A DNA stretch of 8,837 bases, taken from positions 1-8,837 of the forward strand of contig JALNWC010000080.1 in assembly GCA_023231075.1 (NCBI GenBank), written 5' to 3'. Made by a program: the position numbers and the translations under genes. Positions 1 to 6,951 of the stretch are shown here, piece after piece (the stretch's first letter is position 1; every line of letters starts with the position of its first letter). This DNA comes from Rhodoferax sp. Lineage in GTDB: Bacteria; Pseudomonadota; Gammaproteobacteria; Burkholderiales; Burkholderiaceae_C. The notes under the pieces are model-generated. The model had not been told where the DNA came from, searched no databases, and saw only the letters and a list, made by a program, of their open reading frames with translations.

Positions 1-2454
1 CACCCGTCTCACAAATTGTCGAACCGCCAATACGAGCAACTGCTGCGCCAAAACTTCATCAGCATGCGCCGGGTGCGTGAGTGGCGCGACATCCATTCGC
101 AGTTGCACACCGTGGTGGCCGAGCACAAGTGGCGGCTCAACACCTTGCCGGCCAGTTATGAGCAGTTGCATTTGTCGATGCTCGCGGGCTTGTTGGGCAA
201 CATTGGCTACAAGCTGGAAACCGAGGGTGGCGGCGGCGGCGAGTACCTGGGCGCGCGCGGCATCAAGTTTTACCCGCACCCCGGCGCGCATCTGGTCAAA
301 AAGCCGGGCCGCTGGATTGTGGCCGCCGAGCTGGTCGAGACCACGCGCCTGTTTGGCCGCGGCATTGCCGCCATCGAGCCGCAGTGGCTGGAGCAGGTGG
401 GCGGCCATTTGCTCAAGAAACAGCTGCTGGACCCGCATTGGGAAAAGAAGTCGGCCGAGGTCAACGCGCTGGAGCGCGCCACGCTGTATGGCATCGTGGT
501 GTACAGCGGCAGGCGCGTCAATTACGGCCGGGTCGACCTGGTCGGTGCGCGCGAAATCTTCATCCGCGAGGCGCTGGTCAACGGCCAGTGGGACTGCAAG
601 TGGCCGTTTTTGGCCGCCAACCACAAGCTCATCGGGCAGGTCGAAGACCTGGAGCACAAGGCGCGCCGCCAGGACGTGCTGATCGACGACGAGCTGATCT
701 ACGCCTTTTACGACCAGCAACTGCCCGCCGACGTGTGCAGCGGCTACAGCTTTGATGCCTGGTACCGCGACGCCTGCAAAAAGCCCGAGGTCCTGATGCC
801 GATGCCGGAGCGCGGTGCGGCGCCCGCTGGCAACAGCAAACTGCTGCTGCTGACGCGCGAAGAGCTGATGCGCCACGAGGCGGCGGGCATCACCACCCAG
901 TCCTTCCCCAAAACCGTCCGCCTGGGCGGTGTCGATTGCGCCGCCACCTACCTGCACGAGCCCGGCGACGCCCGGGATGGCCTGACCGTGACGGTACCGC
1001 TGTTTGTGCTGAACCAGGTCAATGAGGAGCGTTGCGAATGGCTGGTGCCCGGCATGCTCAAGGACAAGATTCAGGCGCTGCTGAAAACCCTGCACCAGCG
1101 ACCCCGCTCGCGCCTGGTGCCGCTGCCTGAGAGCGCCCGCAAAATGGCTGAAACCTTGAACGCACCCGAGCTCTTTGGCCACGGCGCGCTGCTCGATGCG
1201 GTGCTCAAACTGGTGCGCGCCGCCACGGCGGTGGACGTGGTGCGCGCCGACATCAAGGTGGACATGCTCAGTCCGCACTTCTTCATGAACTTCCGGGTGG
1301 TCGACGAGCATGGCCGCCAACTCGGCGCCGGGCGCAACCTGGGCGCCCTCAAGGCCGAGTTGGGCGCCAAGGCGCGCGGCGCGTTCCAGGCGCTGGCGGG
1401 GCTCAAGCTGGGGCAGGGCGCCGACGGTCCACCGCCTCAGACGCCGACGGCGCACGCGGATTCACGGTCGACTGAAGTCGATCCTACAAACGCCATAAAA
1501 AGCCAAGCCCGGGATTCAGGAAACCCTGGATTGCGGGTCGGAGCCCGCAATGACAAGCCAGGTAATGGCCAACTGAGCAGCCAGCGCTACACCGCCTGGA
1601 CCTTTGGCGAGCTGCCCGAACTGCTCGAAATTCAAAAGGGTGGCCAGACCCTGATGGGCTACCCCGGCCTGATCGACGCGGGTGATGCGGTCACCCTCGA
1701 GGTGTTCGATGAGCCCGATGTGGCCGCGGCCAAACACCGCGCCGGCCTGCGCCGCCTGTTTGCCCTGCAGATCAGGGATGCGCTCAAGTACCTCGAAAAA
1801 AACGTGCCCGACCTGCAAAAAATGGCCGTCAGCTACATGCAGGTCGGCAAGAACCCCGACGGCTCGGGCTCTGGCGGCACGCTGGAAGAACTGCGCGAGC
1901 AAATCATCCAGGTGGCACTCGACCGCGCCTTTTTGCTCGACCCGCTGCCCACCGATGAATTCGCCTTCAAGAAACGCATCGACGAGGGGCGGGGCCGCCT
2001 GACCCTCATCGCCACCGAAGTGGCGCGCCTGGCCGCTGCCATTCTGGCCGAGTACGCGCTGGCCGCGCGCAAGATCAAGGACACCAAAAATGCGCCGCAG
2101 GCCACGCAGGATGCCGCCCAGCAACTGGTGCGCCTGATGCCCAGGCGTTTTTTAAGCGTCACACCCTGGGTCAATCTGCACCACTTCACCCGTTACCTGA
2201 AAGCCATCACCGCGCGCCTCGACAAATACCGTGCCGACCCGGCCCGCGACGCGGCGCGCCTCAAAGAACTGCAGCCGCTGGAGCAGCGCTACGCGCGCCT
2301 GCTCACCGAGCGCAAGGGCGTGGTCGACGAGCGCCTGCAGGAGTTCCGCTGGCTGCTTGAAGAGCTGCGCGTGAGCTTCTTCGCCCAGGAGCTGCGCACG
2401 CCGCAGCCGGTCAGCGTCAAGCGCCTGGAAAAAGCCTGGGCACAGCTGGTGTAA
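1..2454 (+). CDS. hrpA: ATP-dependent RNA helicase HrpA, C-terminal part (5' end outside window)
   Basis: This is the C-terminal 817 residues of a DEAH-box RNA helicase of the HrpA type; full-length HrpA is about 1300 residues. The frame is open from base 1, and the residues before the first possible start (TTG at 16) already fit the family, so the true start and the helicase core (Walker A, DEAH) lie to the left. Numbering from that TTG, the segment REWRDIHSQL (about residues 22-31) and EYLGAR (about 76-81) lie in the post-HA2/OB-fold region. From about residue 150, HWEKKSAEV, GRRVNYGRVD and AREIFIREAL lead into the DUF3418 C-terminal domain, which ends with FRWLLEELRVSFFAQEL. These match E. 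coli HrpA as I remember it. HrpA works on structured RNA and stalled ribosomes in the cytoplasm. About 50-60 extra residues (about 468-525) interrupt DUF3418 before AWTFGELPE and contain a palindromic repeat. The stop is TAA at 2452. Confidence 0.93.
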   Translation, partial: HPSHKLSNRQYEQLLRQNFISMRRVREWRDIHSQLHTVVAEHKWRLNTLPASYEQLHLSMLAGLLGNIGYKLETEGGGGGEYLGARGIKFYPHPGAHLVKKPGRWIVAAELVETTRLFGRGIAAIEPQWLEQVGGHLLKKQLLDPHWEKKSAEVNALERATLYGIVVYSGRRVNYGRVDLVGAREIFIREALVNGQWDCKWPFLAANHKLIGQVEDLEHKARRQDVLIDDELIYAFYDQQLPADVCSGYSFDAWYRDACKKPEVLMPMPERGAAPAGNSKLLLLTREELMRHEAAGITTQSFPKTVRLGGVDCAATYLHEPGDARDGLTVTVPLFVLNQVNEERCEWLVPGMLKDKIQALLKTLHQRPRSRLVPLPESARKMAETLNAPELFGHGALLDAVLKLVRAATAVDVVRADIKVDMLSPHFFMNFRVVDEHGRQLGAGRNLGALKAELGAKARGAFQALAGLKLGQGADGPPPQTPTAHADSRSTEVDPTNAIKSQARDSGNPGLRVGARNDKPGNGQLSSQRYTAWTFGELPELLEIQKGGQTLMGYPGLIDAGDAVTLEVFDEPDVAAAKHRAGLRRLFALQIRDALKYLEKNVPDLQKMAVSYMQVGKNPDGSGSGGTLEELREQIIQVALDRAFLLDPLPTDEFAFKKRIDEGRGRLTLIATEVARLAAAILAEYALAARKIKDTKNAPQATQDAAQQLVRLMPRRFLSVTPWVNLHHFTRYLKAITARLDKYRADPARDAARLKELQPLEQRYARLLTERKGVVDERLQEFRWLLEELRVSFFAQELRTPQPVSVKRLEKAWAQLV
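1528..1554. repeat. Small palindromic repeat inserted in frame within hrpA
   Basis: The arms attgcggg (1530-1537) and cccgcaat (1544-1551) form a perfect 8-bp stem around a 6-nt loop. They are flanked by gg and gac, so the element begins ggattgc and ends gcaatgac. The same outer words occur in the 77-bp palindrome at 8072-8148. It is read through in the hrpA frame as part of NPGLRVGARNDK. The surrounding 1430-1580 encodes low-complexity sequence that interrupts the HrpA family alignment. This resembles widespread short dispersed palindromes that can insert into genes, such as Rickettsia RPE elements. The family assignment is inference. Confidence 0.6.
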
Positions 2455-2456
2455 GT

Positions 2457-2536
2457 TGGTGGGAGCGGCGCCTTGTGGCAGCGACACCTTGTGAGAGCGA
2501 CATCTTGTGGCAGCGGCGCTTTGTGGGAGCGGCGCC
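2457..2536. repeat. Five tandem 16-bp units downstream of hrpA
   Basis: Starting 3 bp after the hrpA stop are five consecutive 16-bp units: 2457-2472, 2473-2488, 2489-2504, 2505-2520 and 2521-2536. The consensus is ttgtggsagcgrcrcc. The first unit reads ttggtgggagcggcgcc when base 2456 is included, and the last is ttgtgggagcggcgcc. The middle units differ from the outer ones at a few positions (for example gcgacacc and gcgacatc). No protein family is evident in any frame here. The unit matches the head of REP-type sequences, which usually occur as hairpins rather than tandem head copies. Confidence 0.75.
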
Positions 2537-2545
2537 CTCGCCGCG
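2521..2545. repeat. REP-like hairpin ending the tandem array
   Basis: Only the last 16-bp unit is followed by its inverted partner. Bases gcggcg (2529-2534) pair with cgccgc (2539-2544) around the loop ccct. The string gtgggagcggcgccctcgcc is typical of intergenic REP elements in GC-rich proteobacteria (from memory). There is no T-run, so it is not a classical intrinsic terminator, but it could protect the 3' end of the hrpA transcript. Confidence 0.6.
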
Positions 2546-2619
2546 ATTGAATTCCAAAACCATCGGCCCGAGGCGGGCCTCCTGCAACTCCCCAAAGCCA
2601 TCGCATTCCCGTGTATACC

Positions 2620-2660
2620 TTGATTATTCGCATGCCTTCGCGCGCTGGGGCGATTATTCT
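2620..2660 (+). promoter_or_regulatory. Candidate FNR/Anr-type promoter for the CBS-acs-pdh operon
   Basis: A perfect FNR left half-site TTGAT (2620-2624) is followed by four bases and a degenerate right half CGCAT (2629-2633; only C and A match ATCAA). Its centre is 2626.5. A plausible -10 element TATTCT lies at 2655-2660, which puts the start site near 2667 and the FNR centre near -41, the class II activator spacing. No good -35 hexamer is seen at normal spacing, consistent with an activator-dependent promoter. The poor right half keeps confidence low. Confidence 0.33.
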
Positions 2661-2661
2661 G

Positions 2662-2681
2662 AAATCCCCTCGCGGATTTTT
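2662..2681 (+). other. Small AT-ended hairpin in the leader just before the CBS gene RBS
   Basis: Bases aaatcc (2662-2667) can pair with ggattt (2674-2679) around a 6-nt loop, followed by tt and then the ribosome-binding region (aggag at 2689-2693). The stem is short and the T-tract weak. It could be a leader structure or a remnant terminator from upstream, or have no role. Confidence 0.2.
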
Positions 2682-2698
2682 AAAGAACAGGAGTTGCC

Positions 2699-3163
2699 AT
2701 GGCCATCAAACTCAAGGAATTTGCAACCACCTTGGTTGCCGTGGTTGAGCCTGACACCCCGGCAAGGGTGGTGGCGCAGCTCATGCGCCGGCACCACATT
2801 GGCGCCCTGGTGGTGGTTGAGGCCGGTGACAAAAACAAGCCGATCGGCATCGTCACCGACCGCGATCTGGTGCTCGAACTCATGTCCGAAGGCCTCGATC
2901 CCGAGGTCTTTACGGCGGGCGACATCATGTCGGTCGACCTGGTCACCGCCAACCCTGACATGGACGCGATGGACGCGATGCAACTGATGCGCAAATACCG
3001 CTTGCGGCGGCTGGTCATCACCGATGCCAGCGGCCATCTGGCCGGCATCATGACGATCGAAGACGTGCTGGGCTTGCTGACCCGTGAACTCGCCGACCTG
3101 GCGGTCGATCTGGGCAGCGCCCGGGACCGCGAAACCCGTGCGCGGGTGGTCGAGACAGTCTGA
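2699..3163 (+). CDS. Tandem CBS-domain protein
   Basis: This 154-residue cytosolic protein consists of essentially two CBS domains (a Bateman module). The first spans about residues 10-65 and ends with the strand-helix signature IGIVTDRDLVLELM. The second spans about residues 75-130, with RRLVITDASGHLAGIMTIEDVL. No signal peptide, membrane segment or enzymatic domain is attached. Such pairs usually bind AMP, ATP or other adenosyl ligands and signal energy state. The ATG at 2699 is well supported by AGGAG (2689-2693), 5 nt upstream. It is the first gene of the probable operon, and the synthetase start follows its stop after only 16 bp. A ligand such as the AMP released by the neighbouring acetyl-CoA synthetase is plausible but is inference. 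A 9-bp tandem duplication (atggacgcg, 2960-2977) gives the MDAMDAM stretch at the start of the second domain. Confidence 0.88.
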   Translation: MAIKLKEFATTLVAVVEPDTPARVVAQLMRRHHIGALVVVEAGDKNKPIGIVTDRDLVLELMSEGLDPEVFTAGDIMSVDLVTANPDMDAMDAMQLMRKYRLRRLVITDASGHLAGIMTIEDVLGLLTRELADLAVDLGSARDRETRARVVETV

Positions 3164-3179
3164 TGGCAAGGAGTCGGCC

Positions 3180-4958
3180 ATGACAAGACCACCGGTCATT
3201 CACAAGGCGCCCGCCCAGCGGGGCCAGCAGCCCAACTGGACGGCTTATGAGGACGAGCGCAGCCGGTTTTCATGGGATCGGGTACGCCTGGCACTGAAGG
3301 GCACGCCGGGAGGGGGGCTCAACATGGGCTTTGAGGCGGTGGATCGGCATGCGGCGGGCGTGCTGCGCTACCACGTGGCGCTGCGCTTTGTCTCGCGCGA
3401 CGCCCCCGCAGTTGACCTGAGCTACGCCGCATTGGCGCGGCAAACCAACCGTTTCGCCAACGTGTTGCAAAGCCTGGGTGTCGGCAAAGGCGACCGGCTG
3501 TTTTTACTGGCCGGGCGCATCCCTGAACTCTACGTGGGTCTGCTCGGCGCGCTCAAGAACGGCACCGTGGTGACGCCGCTGTTCTCGGCCTTTGGCCCGG
3601 AGCCCATTGCCACCCGCATCCAGTTGGGCGCCGGCCAGGTGCTGCTGACCACCGACACCCTTTATTTGCGCAAGGTGCGCCAGATGCGCGCCCAGATGCC
3701 CAGCCTGCGCCATGTGCTGCTGGTGGCCGAGGACGGCGGGGTCACCCACGAGCCCGACACGCTGGACCTGGCCACGCTGATGGACGCGGCGTCCGATGGC
3801 TTCAACACCGTCGAGACCCGCGAGGAAGACCCCGCGTTGCTGTTCTTCACCAGCGGCACCACCGGCACGCCCAAGGGCGCGCTGCATGTGCATGGCGCGG
3901 TCATCGCGCATCAGGCCACAGCGCGGTATGCGCTGGATCTGCAGCCCGATGACCGCTACTGGTGCACCGCCGACCCGGGCTGGGTCACCGGCACCAGCTA
4001 CGGCATCATCGCGCCGCTGCTGCAGGGCGTGACCACCCTGGTGGACCGCGAAGAGTTCGATGCCGAGCGCTGGTACCAGCTGTTGGCGCAGGAGCGTGTG
4101 AGTGTCTGGTACACCGCACCCACGGCGATCCGCATGCTCATGAAAGCCGGCTCCGAGCTGGCGCAGCGCCGGTCTTATCCCTGCCTGCGCTTCATTGCCA
4201 GCGTCGGCGAGCCGCTCAACCCCGAGGCGGTGTGGTGGGGCCAGGAGGTGCTGGGTTTGCCGATCCACGACAACTGGTGGCAAACCGAAACCGGCGGCAT
4301 CATGATCGCCAACACCCCGGCCTTTGACATCAAGCCGGGCTCGATGGGGCGCCCGCTGCCGGGCATTGATGCTTTTATCGTCGAACACCTGGAAGCCGAG
4401 GGCGAGCTGCCGCGCGTGCGCGTCATCGAGGCGCCCAACGTCGAGGGTGAACTGGCGCTTAAAAGCGGCTGGCCGTCGATGTTTCGCGGCTACCTCAACA
4501 ACGAGGCGCGCTATGCCAAGTGCTTTGCCGGCGAGCTGTACCTGACGGGCGACCTGGCGCGGCGCGACGCCGACGGCTACTTCTGGTTTGTCGGCCGTGC
4601 CGACGACGTCATCAAGTCGGCCGGCCACCTGATCGGCCCGTTTGAGGTCGAGAGCGTGCTGATGGAACACCCGGCCGTGGCCGAGGCCGGCGTCATCGGC
4701 AAGCCCGACCTCCTGCTGGGCGAAGTCGTCAAGGCCTTTGTCTCGCTCAAGAGCGACTTTGAGCCCCTTGAAGCGCTGCGTCTTGACATCATGGCCCACG
4801 CGCGCAAACGCCTGGGCGCTGCGGTGGCACCCAAGGAAATTGCCTTTCTGGCGGTGCTGCCGCGCACCCGCAGCGGCAAGATCATGCGCCGCCTGCTGAA
4901 AGCGCGCGAACTCGGTCTGCCCGAGGGCGACACCTCAACCCTGGAGGCGGGTCTATGA
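3180..4958 (+). CDS. acsA: AMP-forming acetyl-CoA synthetase, short AcsA type
   Basis: This 592-residue member of the ANL (adenylate-forming) superfamily activates acetate, or a close short-chain acid, with ATP and CoA to give acyl-CoA, AMP and PPi. It contains the P-loop-like motif TSGTTGTPKG (residues 224-233), the A5 motif WWQTETGG (366-373), YLTGDLARRDADGYFWFVGR with RADDVIKSAG, GPFEVES, and the A10 motif RSGKIMRR with catalytic Lys567. The WWQTETG motif and the EHPAVAEAGVIGKPD segment are typical of Bacillus-type AcsA (about 570 residues) rather than the 650-residue Acs. The start at 3180 is chosen because CAAGGAG (3168-3174) lies just upstream; a longer frame to 3084 would overlap the CBS gene. 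Its TGA overlaps the pdhA ATG (ATGA at 4955-4958). In this enzyme family the A10 lysine is often controlled by reversible acetylation; that control is not shown here. Propionate or another short acid is possible as substrate. Confidence 0.88.
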   Translation: MTRPPVIHKAPAQRGQQPNWTAYEDERSRFSWDRVRLALKGTPGGGLNMGFEAVDRHAAGVLRYHVALRFVSRDAPAVDLSYAALARQTNRFANVLQSLGVGKGDRLFLLAGRIPELYVGLLGALKNGTVVTPLFSAFGPEPIATRIQLGAGQVLLTTDTLYLRKVRQMRAQMPSLRHVLLVAEDGGVTHEPDTLDLATLMDAASDGFNTVETREEDPALLFFTSGTTGTPKGALHVHGAVIAHQATARYALDLQPDDRYWCTADPGWVTGTSYGIIAPLLQGVTTLVDREEFDAERWYQLLAQERVSVWYTAPTAIRMLMKAGSELAQRRSYPCLRFIASVGEPLNPEAVWWGQEVLGLPIHDNWWQTETGGIMIANTPAFDIKPGSMGRPLPGIDAFIVEHLEAEGELPRVRVIEAPNVEGELALKSGWPSMFRGYLNNEARYAKCFAGELYLTGDLARRDADGYFWFVGRADDVIKSAGHLIGPFEVESVLMEHPAVAEAGVIGKPDLLLGEVVKAFVSLKSDFEPLEALRLDIMAHARKRLGAAVAPKEIAFLAVLPRTRSGKIMRRLLKARELGLPEGDTSTLEAGL

Positions 4959-5968
4959 GCGACTTCAAGGTACCCGCACCGCCGACCGGCCCGGTGCCCT
5001 GGGACAAGCAATTTGCGCTGGCCCTGCTGGCCGACATGCTGCGCATCCGGCGCATGGAAGAGAAGGCGGTCGAGTTGTACGGTCAGCAAAAGATCCGCGG
5101 CTTCCTGCACCTCTACATTGGCGAGGAGGCCGTGGCCACCGGCGCACTGCGCGCCTTGCAGCCGCAGGACAACGTGGTGGCCACCTACCGCGAGCATGGC
5201 CATGCGCTCTTACGCGGGCTTGGCATGAACGCCATCATGGCCGAGATGTTTGGCAAGCAGGAGGGCTGCTCGCGCGGTCATGGCGGCTCCATGCACCTGT
5301 TCGACCGGGCCACCCGCTTCTATGGCGGGCAGGCCATTGTGGGCGGCGGCCTGCCGCTGGCGGCGGGGCTGGCACTGGCCGACCAGCTCAGCGGCCGCAG
5401 CGCCTTGACCGCCTGCTTTTTTGGCGAAGGCGCGGTGGCCGAGGGCGCTTTCCACGAAGCCATGAACCTGGCCGCGCTGTGGCAGTTGCCGGTGCTGTTC
5501 TGCTGTGAAAACAATTTGTATGCGATGGGCACGGCGCTGGCGCGCTCCGAGTCGCAGACCGACCTGTGCGTCAAGGCGGCGTCCTATCGCATGGACGCGG
5601 TGTCGGTCGACGGCATGGACGTGGTGGCGGTGCACGAGGCCGTGCTGGGCGCGGCCCAGCAGGTGCTGCAACTCCAACGCCCGGTTTTTCTGGAATTCAG
5701 GACTTTCCGTTTTCGCGCCCACTCGATGTTCGACCCCGAGCTTTACCGCGACAAGCAGGAAGTGCAGGCCTGGAAAACACGCGGCCCGATCCATACCTTC
5801 AGCGAACGGCTCAAAGCCCAGGGCGACCTGAGCGAGGAAGAATTTTTGGCGCTCGATGCCGCCGCGCAAACCGAAGTCGACGCCGCCGTGGCCTTTGCCG
5901 AGGCGGGCAGTTGGGAGCCGGTGTCTGATCTGCTGCGCGACGTGCACACCGCGCAAGGAGCCGCATGA
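4955..5968 (+). CDS. pdhA: Pyruvate dehydrogenase-type E1 component, alpha subunit
   Basis: This 337-residue thiamine-diphosphate-dependent E1-alpha belongs to the alpha2beta2 type of 2-oxo acid dehydrogenase. With the beta subunit it decarboxylates pyruvate and transfers the acetyl group to lipoyl-E2. Visible features are KIRGFLHLYIGEEAV near residue 45, YREHGHALLRG, SRGHGGSMHLF, and the ThDP/Mg motif GEG (157-159) through ENN (Asn186-Asn187), about 30 residues apart as usual. The loop RFRAHSMFDPELYR corresponds to the phosphorylation-loop region of mitochondrial E1-alpha. The first motif has GEG instead of the more common GDG; the acidic residue is kept, so activity is expected. The start at 4955 has GGAGG (4943-4947) 7 nt upstream, inside the acs gene. 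It overlaps acs by 4 bp and the start of pdhB. Acetoin dehydrogenase AcoA is the closest alternative, but the downstream E2 argues for a PDH-type complex. Confidence 0.87.
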   Translation: MSDFKVPAPPTGPVPWDKQFALALLADMLRIRRMEEKAVELYGQQKIRGFLHLYIGEEAVATGALRALQPQDNVVATYREHGHALLRGLGMNAIMAEMFGKQEGCSRGHGGSMHLFDRATRFYGGQAIVGGGLPLAAGLALADQLSGRSALTACFFGEGAVAEGAFHEAMNLAALWQLPVLFCCENNLYAMGTALARSESQTDLCVKAASYRMDAVSVDGMDVVAVHEAVLGAAQQVLQLQRPVFLEFRTFRFRAHSMFDPELYRDKQEVQAWKTRGPIHTFSERLKAQGDLSEEEFLALDAAAQTEVDAAVAFAEAGSWEPVSDLLRDVHTAQGAA

Positions 5969-6951
5969 TGGGCCAACGCATGAGTTACCGCGAAGCCCTG
6001 CGCGAGGCGCTGCGCGAGGCGCTGCAAGCCGACCCGCGCGTTTTTTTGATGGGCGAGGATGTCGGTCGCTATGGGGGCACTTATGCCGTCTCCAAGGGCC
6101 TGCTCGATGAATTTGGCCCCGAGCGCATCCGCGACACGCCGGTGTCCGAGCTGGGCTTTGTCGGCGCCGGCATTGGTGCGGCGCTGGGCGGCATGCGCCC
6201 GATCGTCGAGATCATGACGGTCAACTTCAGCCTGCTCGCGCTCGACCCCATCGTCAACAGCGCGGCCATGCTGCACCACATGTCGGGCGGTCAGTTTTCG
6301 GTGCCGGTGGTGTTTCGCATGGCCACCGGGGCCGGGCGCCAGGTGGCGGCCCAGCACTCCAACAGTTTCGAGGCCTGGTACGCCCATGTGCCGGGCCTGC
6401 GCGTGCTGGCGCCCGCCACCGTGGAAGATGCGCGCGCCATGCTCAAACCCGCGCTGGCCGACCCTGACCCGGTGCTGATTTTTGAGCATACGCAGCTCTA
6501 CAACCTGGAGGGCGAAGTGCCCGAGCGCTGTGAAGTGGACATCTGCAGCGCTCGGGTGCGCCGCCCCGGCAATGACGTGAGCCTCATCACCTATGGCGGC
6601 TGCCTGTTCAAAACCCTGCAGGCCGCAGACGAACTGACCCGCCTGGGAATTTCCGCCGAGGTGATTGACCTGCGCGTGCTGCGCCCGCTCGATGACGCCA
6701 CCGTGATGGCCTCGGTGCGCAAGTGCCGCCGCGCGGTGGTGGTGGCCGAGGGGTGGCGCTCCGGCAGTCTGGCCGCCGAGGTGATGGCGCGCATCAGCGA
6801 GCAGGCTTTTGCCGAGCTCGATGCGCCGCTGGCAAGGGTGTGCAGCGAAGAATTGCCGATTCCCTACGCCCAGCACCTGGAACAGGCGGCGCTGCCGCAG
6901 GTGGACAAAATTGTGGCCACGGTGCAGGCCGTGATGGAGCAGATCACATGA
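5965..6951 (+). CDS. pdhB: Pyruvate dehydrogenase-type E1 component, beta subunit
   Basis: This 328-residue transketolase-like beta subunit pairs with the upstream E1-alpha. Family motifs, in order, are FLMGEDVGRYGGTYAVSKGL (residues 27-46), the DTPVSELGF segment with Glu62 expected to activate the ThDP aminopyrimidine, GMRPIVEIMTVNF, the AAQHSNSFEAWYAHVPGLRV substrate-loop region, and a C-terminal domain with DLRVLRPLD and VVVAEGW. Length is normal for the family. The start is ambiguous: ATG 5965 overlaps the pdhA TGA, and the adjacent ATG 5968 is better spaced (7 nt) from AAGGAG at 5955-5960. Either gives nearly the same protein. Its TGA overlaps the pdhC ATG. A three-fold 12-bp repeat near the 5' end encodes REALREALREAL, which lies in the normally helical N-terminal segment. 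Confidence 0.88.
   Translation: MMGQRMSYREALREALREALQADPRVFLMGEDVGRYGGTYAVSKGLLDEFGPERIRDTPVSELGFVGAGIGAALGGMRPIVEIMTVNFSLLALDPIVNSAAMLHHMSGGQFSVPVVFRMATGAGRQVAAQHSNSFEAWYAHVPGLRVLAPATVEDARAMLKPALADPDPVLIFEHTQLYNLEGEVPERCEVDICSARVRRPGNDVSLITYGGCLFKTLQAADELTRLGISAEVIDLRVLRPLDDATVMASVRKCRRAVVVAEGWRSGSLAAEVMARISEQAFAELDAPLARVCSEELPIPYAQHLEQAALPQVDKIVATVQAVMEQIT

Noticed and set aside
16..18. TTG at 16 as the start of the first gene
   Set aside because: The frame is open upstream and the residues before it fit HrpA, so the gene is truncated by the window edge.
1516..2124. 202-codon minus-strand frame inside hrpA
   Set aside because: It lies opposite conserved HrpA DUF3418 sequence; there is no family resemblance.
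3084..3179. N-terminal extension of acsA into the CBS gene
   Set aside because: The ATG at 3180 has a strong ribosome-binding site and gives the normal AcsA length; the extension only re-reads CBS coding sequence in another frame.
3504..4799. Long open frame (431 codons) on the minus strand opposite acsA
   Set aside because: Acs is certain on the plus strand, and the antisense translation is His/Gln/Arg-rich low-complexity sequence typical of GC-rich shadow frames.
5743..6876. 377-codon minus-strand open frame opposite pdhA/pdhB, and a 248-codon one at 5210-5956
   Set aside because: Both mirror strongly coding E1 sequences, show no recognisable motif, and have shadow-type composition.
6723..6947. 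N-terminal extension of the E2 gene inside pdhB
   Set aside because: The translated extension is Arg/Gly-rich shadow sequence. The lipoyl domain begins directly at the ATG at 6948.
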